The translations under genes were made by a program, and so were the position numbers. A model generated the notes under the pieces. The model saw only the letters and a list, made by a program, of their open reading frames with translations. It searched no databases and was not told the DNA's origin. A stretch of 64,000 nt of DNA, taken from the NCBI GenBank assembly GCA_030758115.1, contig JANREX010000039.1, positions 37,839-101,838 of the forward strand. Reading direction: 5' to 3'. Shown here piece by piece: positions 56,671 through 64,000 of the stretch (position 1 is the stretch's first letter; each line of letters starts with the position of its first letter). This stretch comes from Paracoccaceae bacterium. Lineage in GTDB: Bacteria; Pseudomonadota; Alphaproteobacteria; Rhodobacterales; Rhodobacteraceae.

Positions 56671-57480
56671 CTATTTGATCCCCGCACGCAGGAACGCTTG
56701 CACGAACTGGCGCTGGAAGACCAGAAAGGCAACCAGCAGTGGCGCCACCGACATCATCGTGGCCGCCGAAATCACCGAGATGTCGACCCCGTTTTCAGGC
56801 GCGCCGAAGATCGACAACCCCACCGTCAACGGCCGTGTATCAGGCGAATTGGTCACGATCAGCGGCCAGAGGAAATTGTTCCAATGCGTGGATACCGATA
56901 CCAGCGCATAGGCAAGATAGGTCGGTCGCGCCAAAGGCACGTAGACGCGCCAGAGGATCCCGAACCAGCCGCATCCCTCGACCCGCGCGGCCTCATGCAG
57001 TTCGATCGGCACACCCTTGAATGCCTGCCGCATCAGGAAGATGCCGAAGGCCGAAGCCATATAGGGCATGCCCACCCCGAGGATCGAGTCGAACAGACCA
57101 AGCCGCGACACCATCGCGTAGTTTTCGACAATCAGCACTTCGGGAAGGATGAACAGCTGCATCAGCACAAGGATGAACACGATGTCACGGCCCGGAAACC
57201 GGACCTGGGCAAAGGCAAATCCCGCAAGCGTCGTGACAATGAACTGTCCGACCAGGATCACTGTCACCAGCAGGAAAGTGTTCAGGAAATACTGCAACCA
57301 TGGCGCACCGGCCCAGGCGATACGGAAATTGTCCAGCGTCCAGGGGGCCGTGATGTTGAAGTTGACCGCATCCGAGGTCGAGTGGAACGCTGCCCAGAAG
57401 GCAAACAGCAGGGGCGAGATCCAGATGACCGCCAGCAGAAGCGCGCCGAATGCCTCGATATGCCTGGAAAGCGCTTTCAT
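56671..57480 (-). CDS. ugpE: ABC transporter permease, UgpE-like
   Basis: ATG at 57480 (MKALSRHIEAFGALLLAVIWISPLLFAFW) gives 269 residues and six helices; a longer open frame upstream is ugpA in another frame. The EAA loop is LHEAARVEGCGWFGILWRVYVPLARP (about 175-200). It matches the second permease of carbohydrate/glycerol-3-phosphate (CUT1) transporters. Its start overlaps the ugpA stop by 4 bp. Confidence 0.9.
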   Translation of the reverse strand: MKALSRHIEAFGALLLAVIWISPLLFAFWAAFHSTSDAVNFNITAPWTLDNFRIAWAGAPWLQYFLNTFLLVTVILVGQFIVTTLAGFAFAQVRFPGRDIVFILVLMQLFILPEVLIVENYAMVSRLGLFDSILGVGMPYMASAFGIFLMRQAFKGVPIELHEAARVEGCGWFGILWRVYVPLARPTYLAYALVSVSTHWNNFLWPLIVTNSPDTRPLTVGLSIFGAPENGVDISVISAATMMSVAPLLVAFLVFQRQFVQAFLRAGIK

Positions 57481-58370
57481 TGGTAATGGGTCCGTTTGTC
57501 GAGAATGGTGAACTTGATCCCCGCGACGATGCCGAGAACGACAAGCACCATGATGGTCATGGCCGCCGCATGTGGCGCGTCGAAGAAGGCAAACGCCATT
57601 TCCCAGATGTAATAGAGGATCAGCTTCGAGGCGTCGTTCGGGCCACCCTTGGTCAGGATGAACAGATGGTCGATCAGCTTGACCGAGTTGATCAGCGCAT
57701 TCACCATGATGAACAGCGTCGTCGGCATCAGCAGCGGCAGAACGATCCGGCGGGTATAGGTCCAGCGGCTGGCGCCTTCGATATCGGCGGCCTCCTTCAG
57801 ATCCTCGGGTATGGTCTGCAACGCGGCAAGATAGAAGATCATGAAGAACCCCGCCTCTTTCCAGATCGTCACCACGATGACGGCCCAAAGCGCGGTTTCG
57901 GGCTGACCCAGCCAGTTGACCGATGGCAGGCCGAACAGCGATCCGATCTGATCAAGCACGCCAAGTCCCGGTGTGTAGAAGAACAGCCACAGGTTGGCCG
58001 CAGCAATCATCGGCAGGACTGTCGGCGTGAAATAGGCCGTCCTGACAAAGCCGCGCGCGGGAATTTTCGAATTCGCCCAGAGGGCCATGCCCAGTGCGAT
58101 GGCGATCGAGATCGGGATCGTGGCCCCGGCATAGATCAGGTTGTTGGTGACCACCTTCCAGAAGGTCGGATCGGCAAACAGGTCGGTATAGTTCTCGGTA
58201 CCCACGAACTCGCTGGGACGCCGGCGGGTGCCGCGACTGAACAGGCTGGACCAGAGCGTCGCAAGGGACGGGTAGAATGCGAAGGTCGTCAGCAGGATCG
58301 CGGCAGGCGACAGCAGCAGCCAGCCATATATGGCCTGCCTGCGGCGTTCGATATTGACGTGATGCGCCAT
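57477..58370 (-). CDS. ugpA: ABC transporter permease, UgpA-like
   Basis: 297 residues with about six helices, beginning HHVNIERRRQAIYGWLLLSPAAILLTTFAFYPS. The EAA loop is DLKEAADIEGASRWTYTRRIVLPLLMP (about 195-220). It pairs with UgpE to form the channel. The binding-protein gene precedes it by 63 bp with a stem-loop between. Confidence 0.9.
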   Translation of the reverse strand: MAHHVNIERRRQAIYGWLLLSPAAILLTTFAFYPSLATLWSSLFSRGTRRRPSEFVGTENYTDLFADPTFWKVVTNNLIYAGATIPISIAIALGMALWANSKIPARGFVRTAYFTPTVLPMIAAANLWLFFYTPGLGVLDQIGSLFGLPSVNWLGQPETALWAVIVVTIWKEAGFFMIFYLAALQTIPEDLKEAADIEGASRWTYTRRIVLPLLMPTTLFIMVNALINSVKLIDHLFILTKGGPNDASKLILYYIWEMAFAFFDAPHAAAMTIMVLVVLGIVAGIKFTILDKRTHYQ

Positions 58371-58395
58371 GAAACGACCTTTCGCCGATGAAAAT

Positions 58396-58426
58396 GCGGG
58401 TGCCGGACAACAGGCCCGACACCCGC
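58396..58426 (-). other. Stem-loop between ugpB and ugpA
   Basis: GCGGGTGCCGG (58396-58406) and CCGACACCCGC (58416-58426) form an 11-bp stem with one G-U pair and a 9-nt loop, placed just after the ugpB stop. It likely stabilises the binding-protein part of the mRNA or causes partial termination before the permeases. Confidence 0.6.
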
Positions 58427-58433
58427 AGGATGC

Positions 58434-59690
58434 TTACTGGTAGTCCTTCAGCAGCCGGACAGCCGCTTGCTGCGCTTCGGCCAGCGCATCGGCCGGTGAC
58501 GCGGTGCCGGTCAATGCCGCCTGAATGGCGTTGTTCAGCCCCTCACGGACCCGCGCGGTCTCGAAGGTCGAAAACTCGGCCACCGCGTTTTCAAGCTGGT
58601 TGCGCGCCACAAGTGCCGGCGGAAACGCGGCCGTATAGGCCTTGAGAGCCTCGGTTTCATAGGCGGCGGGCGACACGCCCATATAGCCTGTGGCGATCGA
58701 CCATGCCGCGGCCTGCTCGGGCGAGGTCATGAACTCGATCAGCTTCATCGCCGCGGCGCGTTCCTCGTCAGAGGTGTCCTTGAACACATAGAAGTTGCCG
58801 CCGCCCGTCGGGGAGCCGGGGCGCACATTCGCCGGCAACTCGGCCACGCCGAAATCGAAGCTGGCGTTATTCTTCACGGCCGTCAGGTTGCCGGTGGAAT
58901 GCCACATCATCGCGGTCTGACCTTCAAGGAAGGCCTGGCGCAGCGTGCCCCATTCGACCGTGCCTTCGGGCATGATGCCATGTTCGGTTGACAGCGATTT
59001 CCAGAACTCCAGCGTTTCCACAACTGCAGGATCATCGAAATAGGTGGTCAGACCGTCATCCGACATGACCTCCTTGCCGTTCTGGATCGCGAGCGCCTGG
59101 AACATCCAGTAGGGATATCCGGTCGAGGGGATCATCAGACCGTAGGTGCCGTCCTTGGTCAGCGCCTTGCCCATCGAGATCATCTCGTCCCATGTCGCCG
59201 GTGCGGCCTCGGGGTCCAGCCCGGCTGCGCGGAACATGTCCTTGTTGTAATAGGCCACGATGGTCGACCGCTGGAACGGAATGCCCCAGGTCTTGCCCTC
59301 GACGCGCCCGTTGGCCATCAGCGCAGGATAGAAACTGTCAAGCCAGGCCGGATCGACACCTTCGATGTCGTCGAAGGCGACAACCAGATCCTGTTCGATC
59401 AGATCGTAGGCATCGATCGAGAACATCACCGCCAGCTGCGCCGGCTCGCCCGAGGCCAGCGCCGACAGCGCGCGCACGCGGGTATCGTCATAGTTGCCCG
59501 AATAGATCGCGTTCACCTTGATATCCGGGTTCGCCTTTTCGAATTCGGCCACGATCCCGTCGACGACTTCAGTCAGCGCACCGCCGACGGCGATGGGGTA
59601 ATACATGGTGAGCTCGGTTTCAGCGGCAACGGGTGCTGCCAGCAGGGTCGCGAGCGCGCTGGTCATCGCAAGCTTGTTCATCAGTGTCAT
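58434..59690 (-). CDS. ugpB: ABC transporter substrate-binding protein, UgpB-like
   Basis: ATG at 59690 (MTLMNKLAMTSALATLLAAPVAAETE) gives 418 residues with a clear signal peptide. ELTMYYPIAVGGALTEVVDGIVAEFEKANPDIKVNAIYSGNYDDT is the typical opening of UgpB-type glycerol-3-phosphate binding proteins, and GGGNFYVFKDTSDEERAAAMKLIEFMTSPEQAA a family block in the second half. Order C-B-A-E with a phosphodiesterase supports glycerol 3-phosphate or glycerophosphodiesters as cargo. Confidence 0.9.
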   Translation of the reverse strand: MTLMNKLAMTSALATLLAAPVAAETELTMYYPIAVGGALTEVVDGIVAEFEKANPDIKVNAIYSGNYDDTRVRALSALASGEPAQLAVMFSIDAYDLIEQDLVVAFDDIEGVDPAWLDSFYPALMANGRVEGKTWGIPFQRSTIVAYYNKDMFRAAGLDPEAAPATWDEMISMGKALTKDGTYGLMIPSTGYPYWMFQALAIQNGKEVMSDDGLTTYFDDPAVVETLEFWKSLSTEHGIMPEGTVEWGTLRQAFLEGQTAMMWHSTGNLTAVKNNASFDFGVAELPANVRPGSPTGGGNFYVFKDTSDEERAAAMKLIEFMTSPEQAAAWSIATGYMGVSPAAYETEALKAYTAAFPPALVARNQLENAVAEFSTFETARVREGLNNAIQAALTGTASPADALAEAQQAAVRLLKDYQ

Positions 59691-59723
59691 GTGGTCCTCC
59701 AGGTTTTTCAAGAAGCGCCCTGC

Positions 59724-60761
59724 CTACTCGGCCGGGCGGGGTGGTCGCGTTTCAGTTCTCCGGCCGCTCGCGTCGAAGAAATGCAGGTGTTCGTCAGCGA
59801 AACCGATATCGAGCGACTGTCCCGCCGGGATGGTCTTCAACCCGGGCATGCTGACAGTCAGGCCTGTCGCAGACGGATGTGTCAGACCGATGAACGTTTC
59901 CGAGCCCAGGAATTCGCATTCGGACACCTGGCACCGCAGCCGCCCCTGCCCGGGTCCCGTGACATGCACGTTTTCGGCCCGAAGCCCGATCAGCGACACC
60001 CCTTCGAACCCCGGCAGGGCCGCGCCCTCGATCAGCGCCATGGGCGGTGAACCGACGAATTCGGCGACAAAGGTATTGGCCGGTCGGTAATACAGATCCT
60101 CGGGCGCGCCGATCTGCTGGATATGCCCGTCCTTCATCAGCACGACCATGTCGGCCATGCTCATCGCTTCGGTCTGGTCATGCGTGACGTAGACAACCGT
60201 GATCCCAAGATCGACCTGCAGCTTCTTGATGTCCTTGCGCACCGATGCCCGCAACTTGGCATCAAGGTTGGACAGCGGCTCATCCATGAGGCACAGCGGC
60301 TGGTTCGCGACAATCGCGCGCGCAAGGGCAACGCGCTGGCGCTGGCCGCCCGACAACTCGCCCGGCTTGCGGTTCTCGTATCCAAGCAGCCCGGTAATCT
60401 CGAGGGCGCGCCTGAGCTTTTCACGTCGCTCGGCGGCAGCAACCCTGCGCACTTTCAGACCGAAGACGACATTCTCGGCGACGTTCAGATGCGGGAACAG
60501 CGCATAGGACTGAAAGACCATCGACAGATTGCGGTCCGATGGCGCGGCGGTGGTCACGTCGCGCCCGTCGATGCTGATCCGCCCCTCATCCGGCAACTCG
60601 AGCCCTGACAAAAGCCGCAGCGTGGTGGATTTTCCACAGCCTGAAGGCCCCAGAAGCGCCACGAAAGACCCGCGCGGAATCGACAACGAGACGTTCTCGA
60701 CCCCCAGTTGCCCGTTCCATCGCTTGGCGACATTCTCGACGTGAACAAAGGGCGTGGTCAT
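59724..60761 (-). CDS. ugpC: ABC transporter ATP-binding protein, UgpC-like
   Basis: 345 residues from the Met at 60761 (MTTPFVHVENVAKRWNGQ). Walker A LLGPSGCGKSTTLRLLSG, signature LSGGQRQRVALARAI, Walker B LCLMDEPLSNLDAKLR and switch VYVTHDQTEAM are intact. The C-terminal TOBE domain (about 235-340: GLRAENVHVTGPGQGRLRC) is typical of UgpC/MalK. It drives the UgpAE channel. It is 2 bp from the deoR stop and 33 bp before ugpB. Confidence 0.93.
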   Translation of the reverse strand: MTTPFVHVENVAKRWNGQLGVENVSLSIPRGSFVALLGPSGCGKSTTLRLLSGLELPDEGRISIDGRDVTTAAPSDRNLSMVFQSYALFPHLNVAENVVFGLKVRRVAAAERREKLRRALEITGLLGYENRKPGELSGGQRQRVALARAIVANQPLCLMDEPLSNLDAKLRASVRKDIKKLQVDLGITVVYVTHDQTEAMSMADMVVLMKDGHIQQIGAPEDLYYRPANTFVAEFVGSPPMALIEGAALPGFEGVSLIGLRAENVHVTGPGQGRLRCQVSECEFLGSETFIGLTHPSATGLTVSMPGLKTIPAGQSLDIGFADEHLHFFDASGRRTETRPPRPAE

Positions 60762-60763
60762 GG

Positions 60764-61540
60764 TCAATCAGCGTCCTCGGCGAAAACGATCCGAGAGCCG
60801 AGGCTCTCGACAAGTGACGAATAGGGGGCGGTTGGCGGGCGGTCGCAGACGATCAGGTCGATATCCGACAGGTTGCCGCCGACGGCAGGCGCCATGCGCC
60901 CGAACTTGCTGCGGTCGATCACAAGGATGGACTGCTTTGCATTCCGGCGCATCCGTTCGGTGGCGCGGACCTCTGACTGGTGAAATTCCAGAAGACCGCC
61001 GTCCTGATCGACGCCGGCGGTCCCGAAGATGGCGAATTCCGCGCGGTAGCGGCTGAAGAATTCGACAACCTCCTCGCCGACGAAATCGCGGTCCGGCAGG
61101 CGGATCTCTCCGCCCGGCAGGATGATGCGGTTCGACACCTCCTCGCTCAGCGCCATCGCGGCACTCAGGTTGTTGGTGATGACCGTCAGTTCCTTGCGGC
61201 GATGCAATGCGCGCGCCACGCTGAGCGCTGTCGAACCGATCGAGATGAATACCGTTGCGCCATTGGGAATACGCGCCGCCGCGACCTCGGCGATCGCGCG
61301 CTTTCCGACAAGGTTGGTGCCTGCGCGCTGGTCGAAGGGGGTGTTCAGCCTTTCCTGCGCCAGCTCGATCCGCCCATGCGCGCGGCACAGCGTTTCGCCA
61401 TCGCACAGGATGTCGAGGTCACGGCGAATGGTCTGGGTCGTGACGCCAAGCATTTCCGCCAAGGCCCCCACGCTCACCCCTCCCCGCTCCTGCACGACTT
61501 GCTGGATCAAATCGCGCCGCCTTACTTTCTTGGACGCCAT
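60764..61540 (-). CDS. DeoR family transcriptional regulator (GlpR-like)
   Basis: ATG at 61540 (MASKKVRRRDLIQQVVQERGGVSVGALAEML) gives 258 residues. The HTH is SVGALAEMLGVTTQTIRRDLDILCDGETLCRAHG (about 24-57), and the DeoRC sugar-phosphate sensor follows (FISIGSTALSVARAL, ILPGGEIRLPDRDFVG, FGTAGVDQDGGLLEFHQSEV). DeoR/GlpR proteins repress transport operons until a phosphorylated metabolite such as glycerol 3-phosphate binds. It is first in the ugp operon and faces the HAD gene, placing its operators in 61541-61843. Confidence 0.9.
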   Translation of the reverse strand: MASKKVRRRDLIQQVVQERGGVSVGALAEMLGVTTQTIRRDLDILCDGETLCRAHGRIELAQERLNTPFDQRAGTNLVGKRAIAEVAAARIPNGATVFISIGSTALSVARALHRRKELTVITNNLSAAMALSEEVSNRIILPGGEIRLPDRDFVGEEVVEFFSRYRAEFAIFGTAGVDQDGGLLEFHQSEVRATERMRRNAKQSILVIDRSKFGRMAPAVGGNLSDIDLIVCDRPPTAPYSSLVESLGSRIVFAEDAD

Positions 61541-61578
61541 GTCAACTCCCGTTGCTGCACACAAAGCCTAGCCAGACA

Positions 61579-61726
61579 AAAACAACAAAACAACATTTTT
61601 TTGCGCGCAAATCACGCTCACATATCGCCCAAACACAGCGACACCCCCGACACTCGCAGCCTTTCACTTGAAAAACATGACTTTTTTCAAGATTCGCGTC
61701 ACTGCCGCACCGGAAATAATGTTGTT
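61579..61726. promoter_or_regulatory. Candidate DeoR operators in the deoR/HAD divergent region
   Basis: A tandem direct repeat AAAACAAC-AAAACAAC (61579-61594) runs into AACAACATT (61589-61597), which recurs inverted as AATGTTGTT (61718-61726) about 120 bp away. Between them is a 9-bp dyad, CTTGAAAAA (61667-61675)/TTTTTCAAG (61683-61691), with a 7-bp spacer. Paired distant sites plus a central dyad suggest repression by looping. The 303-bp gap has no other gene. Confidence 0.45.
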
Positions 61727-61739
61727 ATGTCGTTTTTTT

Positions 61740-61757
61740 ATTTCATTTACATGACAG
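61740..61757. promoter_or_regulatory. Possible Pho box upstream of the HAD phosphatase gene
   Basis: ATTTCAT-TTAC-ATGACAG has the 7-4-7 architecture of a Pho box read on the minus strand: the second half matches the consensus repeat fully (reverse complement CTGTCAT), the first at 4 of 7. Given the phosphorus-scavenging genes on both sides, PhoB control is plausible but unproven. Confidence 0.35.
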
Positions 61758-61843
61758 AGCGATAAATTAAGCTGCATCGACGCGGCGGGTGCGGTATTCC
61801 GGCACGACATCAACGACGAAAACGGGAAGGGTCAGCCGGCAGG

Positions 61844-62728
61844 ATGGACACAGTCGACAGCATATTCGATCGCTACGAGGCCATTCGGCACCGCCTGCCC
61901 CATGCCACGACAGCCAATCGGACAATCGACATATCGTCGCTGCTGGATGTGACCGAAGAGATTGACGCCTTCGTCTTTGACGCCTTCGGGGTCCTGAACG
62001 TCGGCGAAGTTCCGATCACCGGCGCGGCTGACCGCCTTGACCAGCTGCGCAGCAGGGGGCACGAGATTCGCGTGCTGTCGAATGCCGCAAGCTACGACCA
62101 TGAGGCCGCAGTCGAGAAGTTCCGAAGGCTGGGCATGAACATCCGTGAAAACGAGGTGATCACCAGCCGCGATGCCTCTCTGGCGGATCTGACGCCCGGC
62201 CTGTGGGGATGCATCGCCGCAGCGGCCGACAGGCTGCAGGACATTCCCGCCGCCACCCTGCGCCTGCAGGCGGAAAGTGCGGATTATGACCGTGTGGATG
62301 CCTTCCTGTTCCTGTCCACCGAAGGCTGGACACAGGAGAAGCAGAACATCCTCGAGAGGTCGCTGCGCGACAACCCAAGGCCGGTGATCATCGCGAACGC
62401 CGATCTCGTGGCCCCGCGGGAGGGCGGCTTCACACGCGAGCCCGGTCATTACGGCCATCTGCTGGCCGATCTGGGACTTCCAGACATAAGTTTCCGTGGC
62501 AAGCCGTTTGGCGATGTCTATGAGCTGGTAGAAGCCTCCCTGCCGGGCGTCGCACCTGATCGCATCGCCATGTGCGGCGACACGCTCCATACCGACATCC
62601 TGGGGGCGGCAGCCCGCCAGTGGCGCACTGTCCTGGTCACGCGTGACGGGCTTTTCGCAGGCGTCGACACAACGCCCTATTGCACAGGCGCAAGGCTTTT
62701 CCCGACCTGGCGGCTGGAAAAGATCTGA
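61844..62728 (+). CDS. HAD superfamily class IIA (NagD/TIGR01459-like) phosphatase
   Basis: 294 residues. Motif I reads FVFDAFGVLN (D46-A-F48-G-V), motif II is VLSNAAS, the lysine/cap region is FRGKPFGDVYELV and motif IV is MCGDTLHTDILGAA. The second motif-I Asp is replaced by Phe, as Trp replaces it in TIGR01459 relatives. Class IIA HADs dephosphorylate small substrates such as glycerol 3-phosphate or phosphoglycolate. Divergent placement opposite the ugp operon suggests it releases phosphate from imported glycerol phosphate. Confidence 0.85.
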   Translation: MDTVDSIFDRYEAIRHRLPHATTANRTIDISSLLDVTEEIDAFVFDAFGVLNVGEVPITGAADRLDQLRSRGHEIRVLSNAASYDHEAAVEKFRRLGMNIRENEVITSRDASLADLTPGLWGCIAAAADRLQDIPAATLRLQAESADYDRVDAFLFLSTEGWTQEKQNILERSLRDNPRPVIIANADLVAPREGGFTREPGHYGHLLADLGLPDISFRGKPFGDVYELVEASLPGVAPDRIAMCGDTLHTDILGAAARQWRTVLVTRDGLFAGVDTTPYCTGARLFPTWRLEKI

Positions 62729-62763
62729 CACAAGCGGCGCGGGCGGGCTTAATTCGTCGCGCG

Positions 62764-63057
62764 GGCGCTGGCAGACCTATTCGAACCCGCCACCGAATGA
62801 ATCCTCACCGACCGGGGCCATGACGCTGACTGGTTCCGGAACGCGTTGAAGGACAAGGGGACAAACGACGTGACCGGCGCCGCAACAGGATCAAGATCAT
62901 CCTCGGCCAACTGAAAGCCTTGCGCCAGGTTGCGACCCGTCAGGACAGATGCGCAAAGACCTTCCTCTCCGCAGCAGCCCCCGCCGCAACAGTCATCCTC
63001 GGGCTTTGGCCATCAATGAGCCTGGACCCTGGTTTCTCAGACGGTTCTTAATATAAG
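62764..63057 (+). pseudogene. Degraded IS5-family transposase C-terminal remnant
   Basis: Two frames together resemble the end of an IS5-type transposase: ILTDRGHDADWFRNALKDKG (62801-62860) and, after a frameshift/deletion, RRNRIKIILGQLKALRQVATRQDRCAKTFLSA and onward (62878-63057). The normal RNRIEIMFGRLKDWRR motif has its catalytic Glu changed to Lys. An in-frame stop also precedes the first block. No terminal inverted repeats or intact copy were found, so this is a dead fragment. Confidence 0.75.
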
Positions 63058-64000
63058 GTTTAGGAGCATGGCGAATTGAATCGCTATCAGCACAAAAATA
63101 AAAGTGAAGTAAAGCTCAACTCTACTCACTTTAAATCTTGTGTTAAAGTCTCTTGCCCGGTCTTTAGCGCGGCAGAGAAAATATTTAAGCTTTTTCAGCC
63201 TAGATATCACAGCTTTCAAGATGCCTGCTACAGATGTGTAGCGACTTGGCTGCAACCCAATGCAGCGAGGGAGCGTTTTGCTGTAATTAGCCTATGGCCC
63301 TAGGCCTAAAGGTCAACGGACCAAGGAAAATTTTGGCATTCAGTCATCCGAACCAACATCACTGGCGTCTGTGTCGAAGCCAAAAGCCATTACATAAACC
63401 TCCACCGAAACAACTGCAAGCCACGCTAAAAAAAGAGAAAAAGCAAATAGCCGCCGCCTGGATTTACTTGATCGTGTCAATTACCTTCCAGCCCTTTCAC
63501 TTTTTTGTCAGAACTCAATTTATAGCGGTGTTACGGTAAAGGAAGCGCAAGTGCGGCTATCTTAAGTGATTAGCGCATTAACGGAGGTTAATTGCCCTTG
63601 CGTCAAGTTTGCGGCACAATCTTTGTGCTCGGCCAATTCAGCCAAAAGTCCTTCGCCCAGATCGAGCAGGACAAGACCAACCCATTCTCAACAGTGGCCC
63701 AAAGACGACCATTGACGCTTGCGCATCCCCTGTTCGCATCGATCATCAGCGCGTGACCGCTGTTCGAACCCGGTTGGTCACCCGCGTGCTGGATGCCATG
63801 CTTGGCCGTGGTGAGAAAACGCGAATTCCCCGAAAATAACAGGGCTGGCACACCTGGTTGGGGCGTGCTGCCTTCGCATCGCAGCAGAAAGAAGTATCAA
63901 TACCATGTTTATGGTATGGTGAGGTCTTGAAGTTGAATGTTACTGGTCTCCACCACACACAAGGCAATGCTTAGAGGGCTTCGTTGGCTAGCAAACCACA
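63058..64000. other. AT-richer region without convincing genes
   Basis: About 940 bp after the IS remnant has visibly lower GC than the rest of the window and no open frame above about 80 codons with a good start and coding bias. One 72-codon minus-strand frame (63037-63255) ends in a possible membrane helix but starts with TTG and lacks a clear ribosome binding site. A perfect dyad ATACCAT-GTTT-ATGGTAT lies at 63900-63917. The stretch looks like eroded mobile or acquired DNA. Confidence 0.6.

Noticed and set aside
56671..57888. 405-codon frame extending ugpE upstream
   Set aside because: The extra N-terminal part is ugpA in another frame; the ATG at 57480 overlaps the ugpA stop by 4 bp and starts a normal permease.
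63037..63255. 72-codon minus-strand frame with a possible C-terminal membrane helix
   Set aside because: TTG start, no clear ribosome binding site, overlaps the IS remnant and shows no recognisable family; not enough to call a gene.
63609..63839. 76-codon plus-strand frame near the right end
   Set aside because: No family resemblance and no ribosome binding site; overlapping minus-strand frame of similar length shows there is no coding preference.
63900..63917. ATACCAT-GTTT-ATGGTAT dyad considered as a toxin-antitoxin operator
   Set aside because: No toxin or antitoxin frame is visible on either side within the window; kept only as a description of the region.

Overview
The window looks like chromosomal DNA of an alphaproteobacterium of the order Rhodobacterales (Rhodobacter/Roseobacter type). 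GC content is high and genes are tightly packed. The order lepB-rnc-era-DUF1491-recO beside acpS-pdxJ-rsh-rpoZ-folK and ispH-rnhA is typical of that group. There are many TRAP and ABC uptake systems and no rRNA, tRNA or CRISPR array. Taxonomy rests on gene order and protein resemblance only; no search was run.

1-15.2 kb is a catabolic island. A divergent promoter region (7132-7294) with several dyads separates a leftward operon (gntR, leuCD-like hydro-lyase, dctPQM TRAP transporter) from a rightward operon (tautomerase-SnoaL fusion, hydantoinase B and A, isochorismatase-fold protein, isocitrate-lyase-family C-C lyase, fumarate-reductase-like flavoprotein). A partial fumarylacetoacetate-hydrolase-family gene, a MarR gene and a TetR gene flank it. 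Together these suggest degradation of a cyclic imide, lactam or hydantoin-like compound through an unsaturated dicarboxylate, its hydroxy-acid, and lyase cleavage to central metabolites. This is the best candidate here for an undescribed pathway.

15.2-30.6 kb is a housekeeping core. Leftward genes cover recombination, RNA processing, secretion, CoA/PLP/folate cofactors and the stringent response. Rightward genes include an NYN-domain protein, ispH, a GST, rnhA and a TRIC-type channel.

30.6-41.1 kb holds a GMC oxidoreductase, an SLC13/RCK_C permease, a MacA/MacB-type efflux system, modABC with a probable molybdate box, and a TauD-type dioxygenase.

41.1-49.9 kb holds a TAXI-type TRAP system, a Cys-type sulfatase/phosphonate-monoester-hydrolase homologue and a LysR regulator, then an enolase-superfamily acid-sugar dehydratase and a formamidase/acetamidase. 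50.1-53.9 kb is a compact compatible-solute module: glucosyl-3-phosphoglycerate phosphatase, synthase, and a GH13 glycoside phosphorylase.

54.2-62.7 kb is a phosphorus-scavenging locus. A DeoR regulator, a UgpC-B-A-E ABC importer, a metallophosphodiesterase and a Na/Pi cotransporter form one leftward operon; a divergent HAD phosphatase lies across a regulatory region with repeats and a possible Pho box. After 62.73 kb coding order breaks down: a degraded IS5-family transposase remnant is followed by about 950 bp of AT-richer DNA with no convincing gene.
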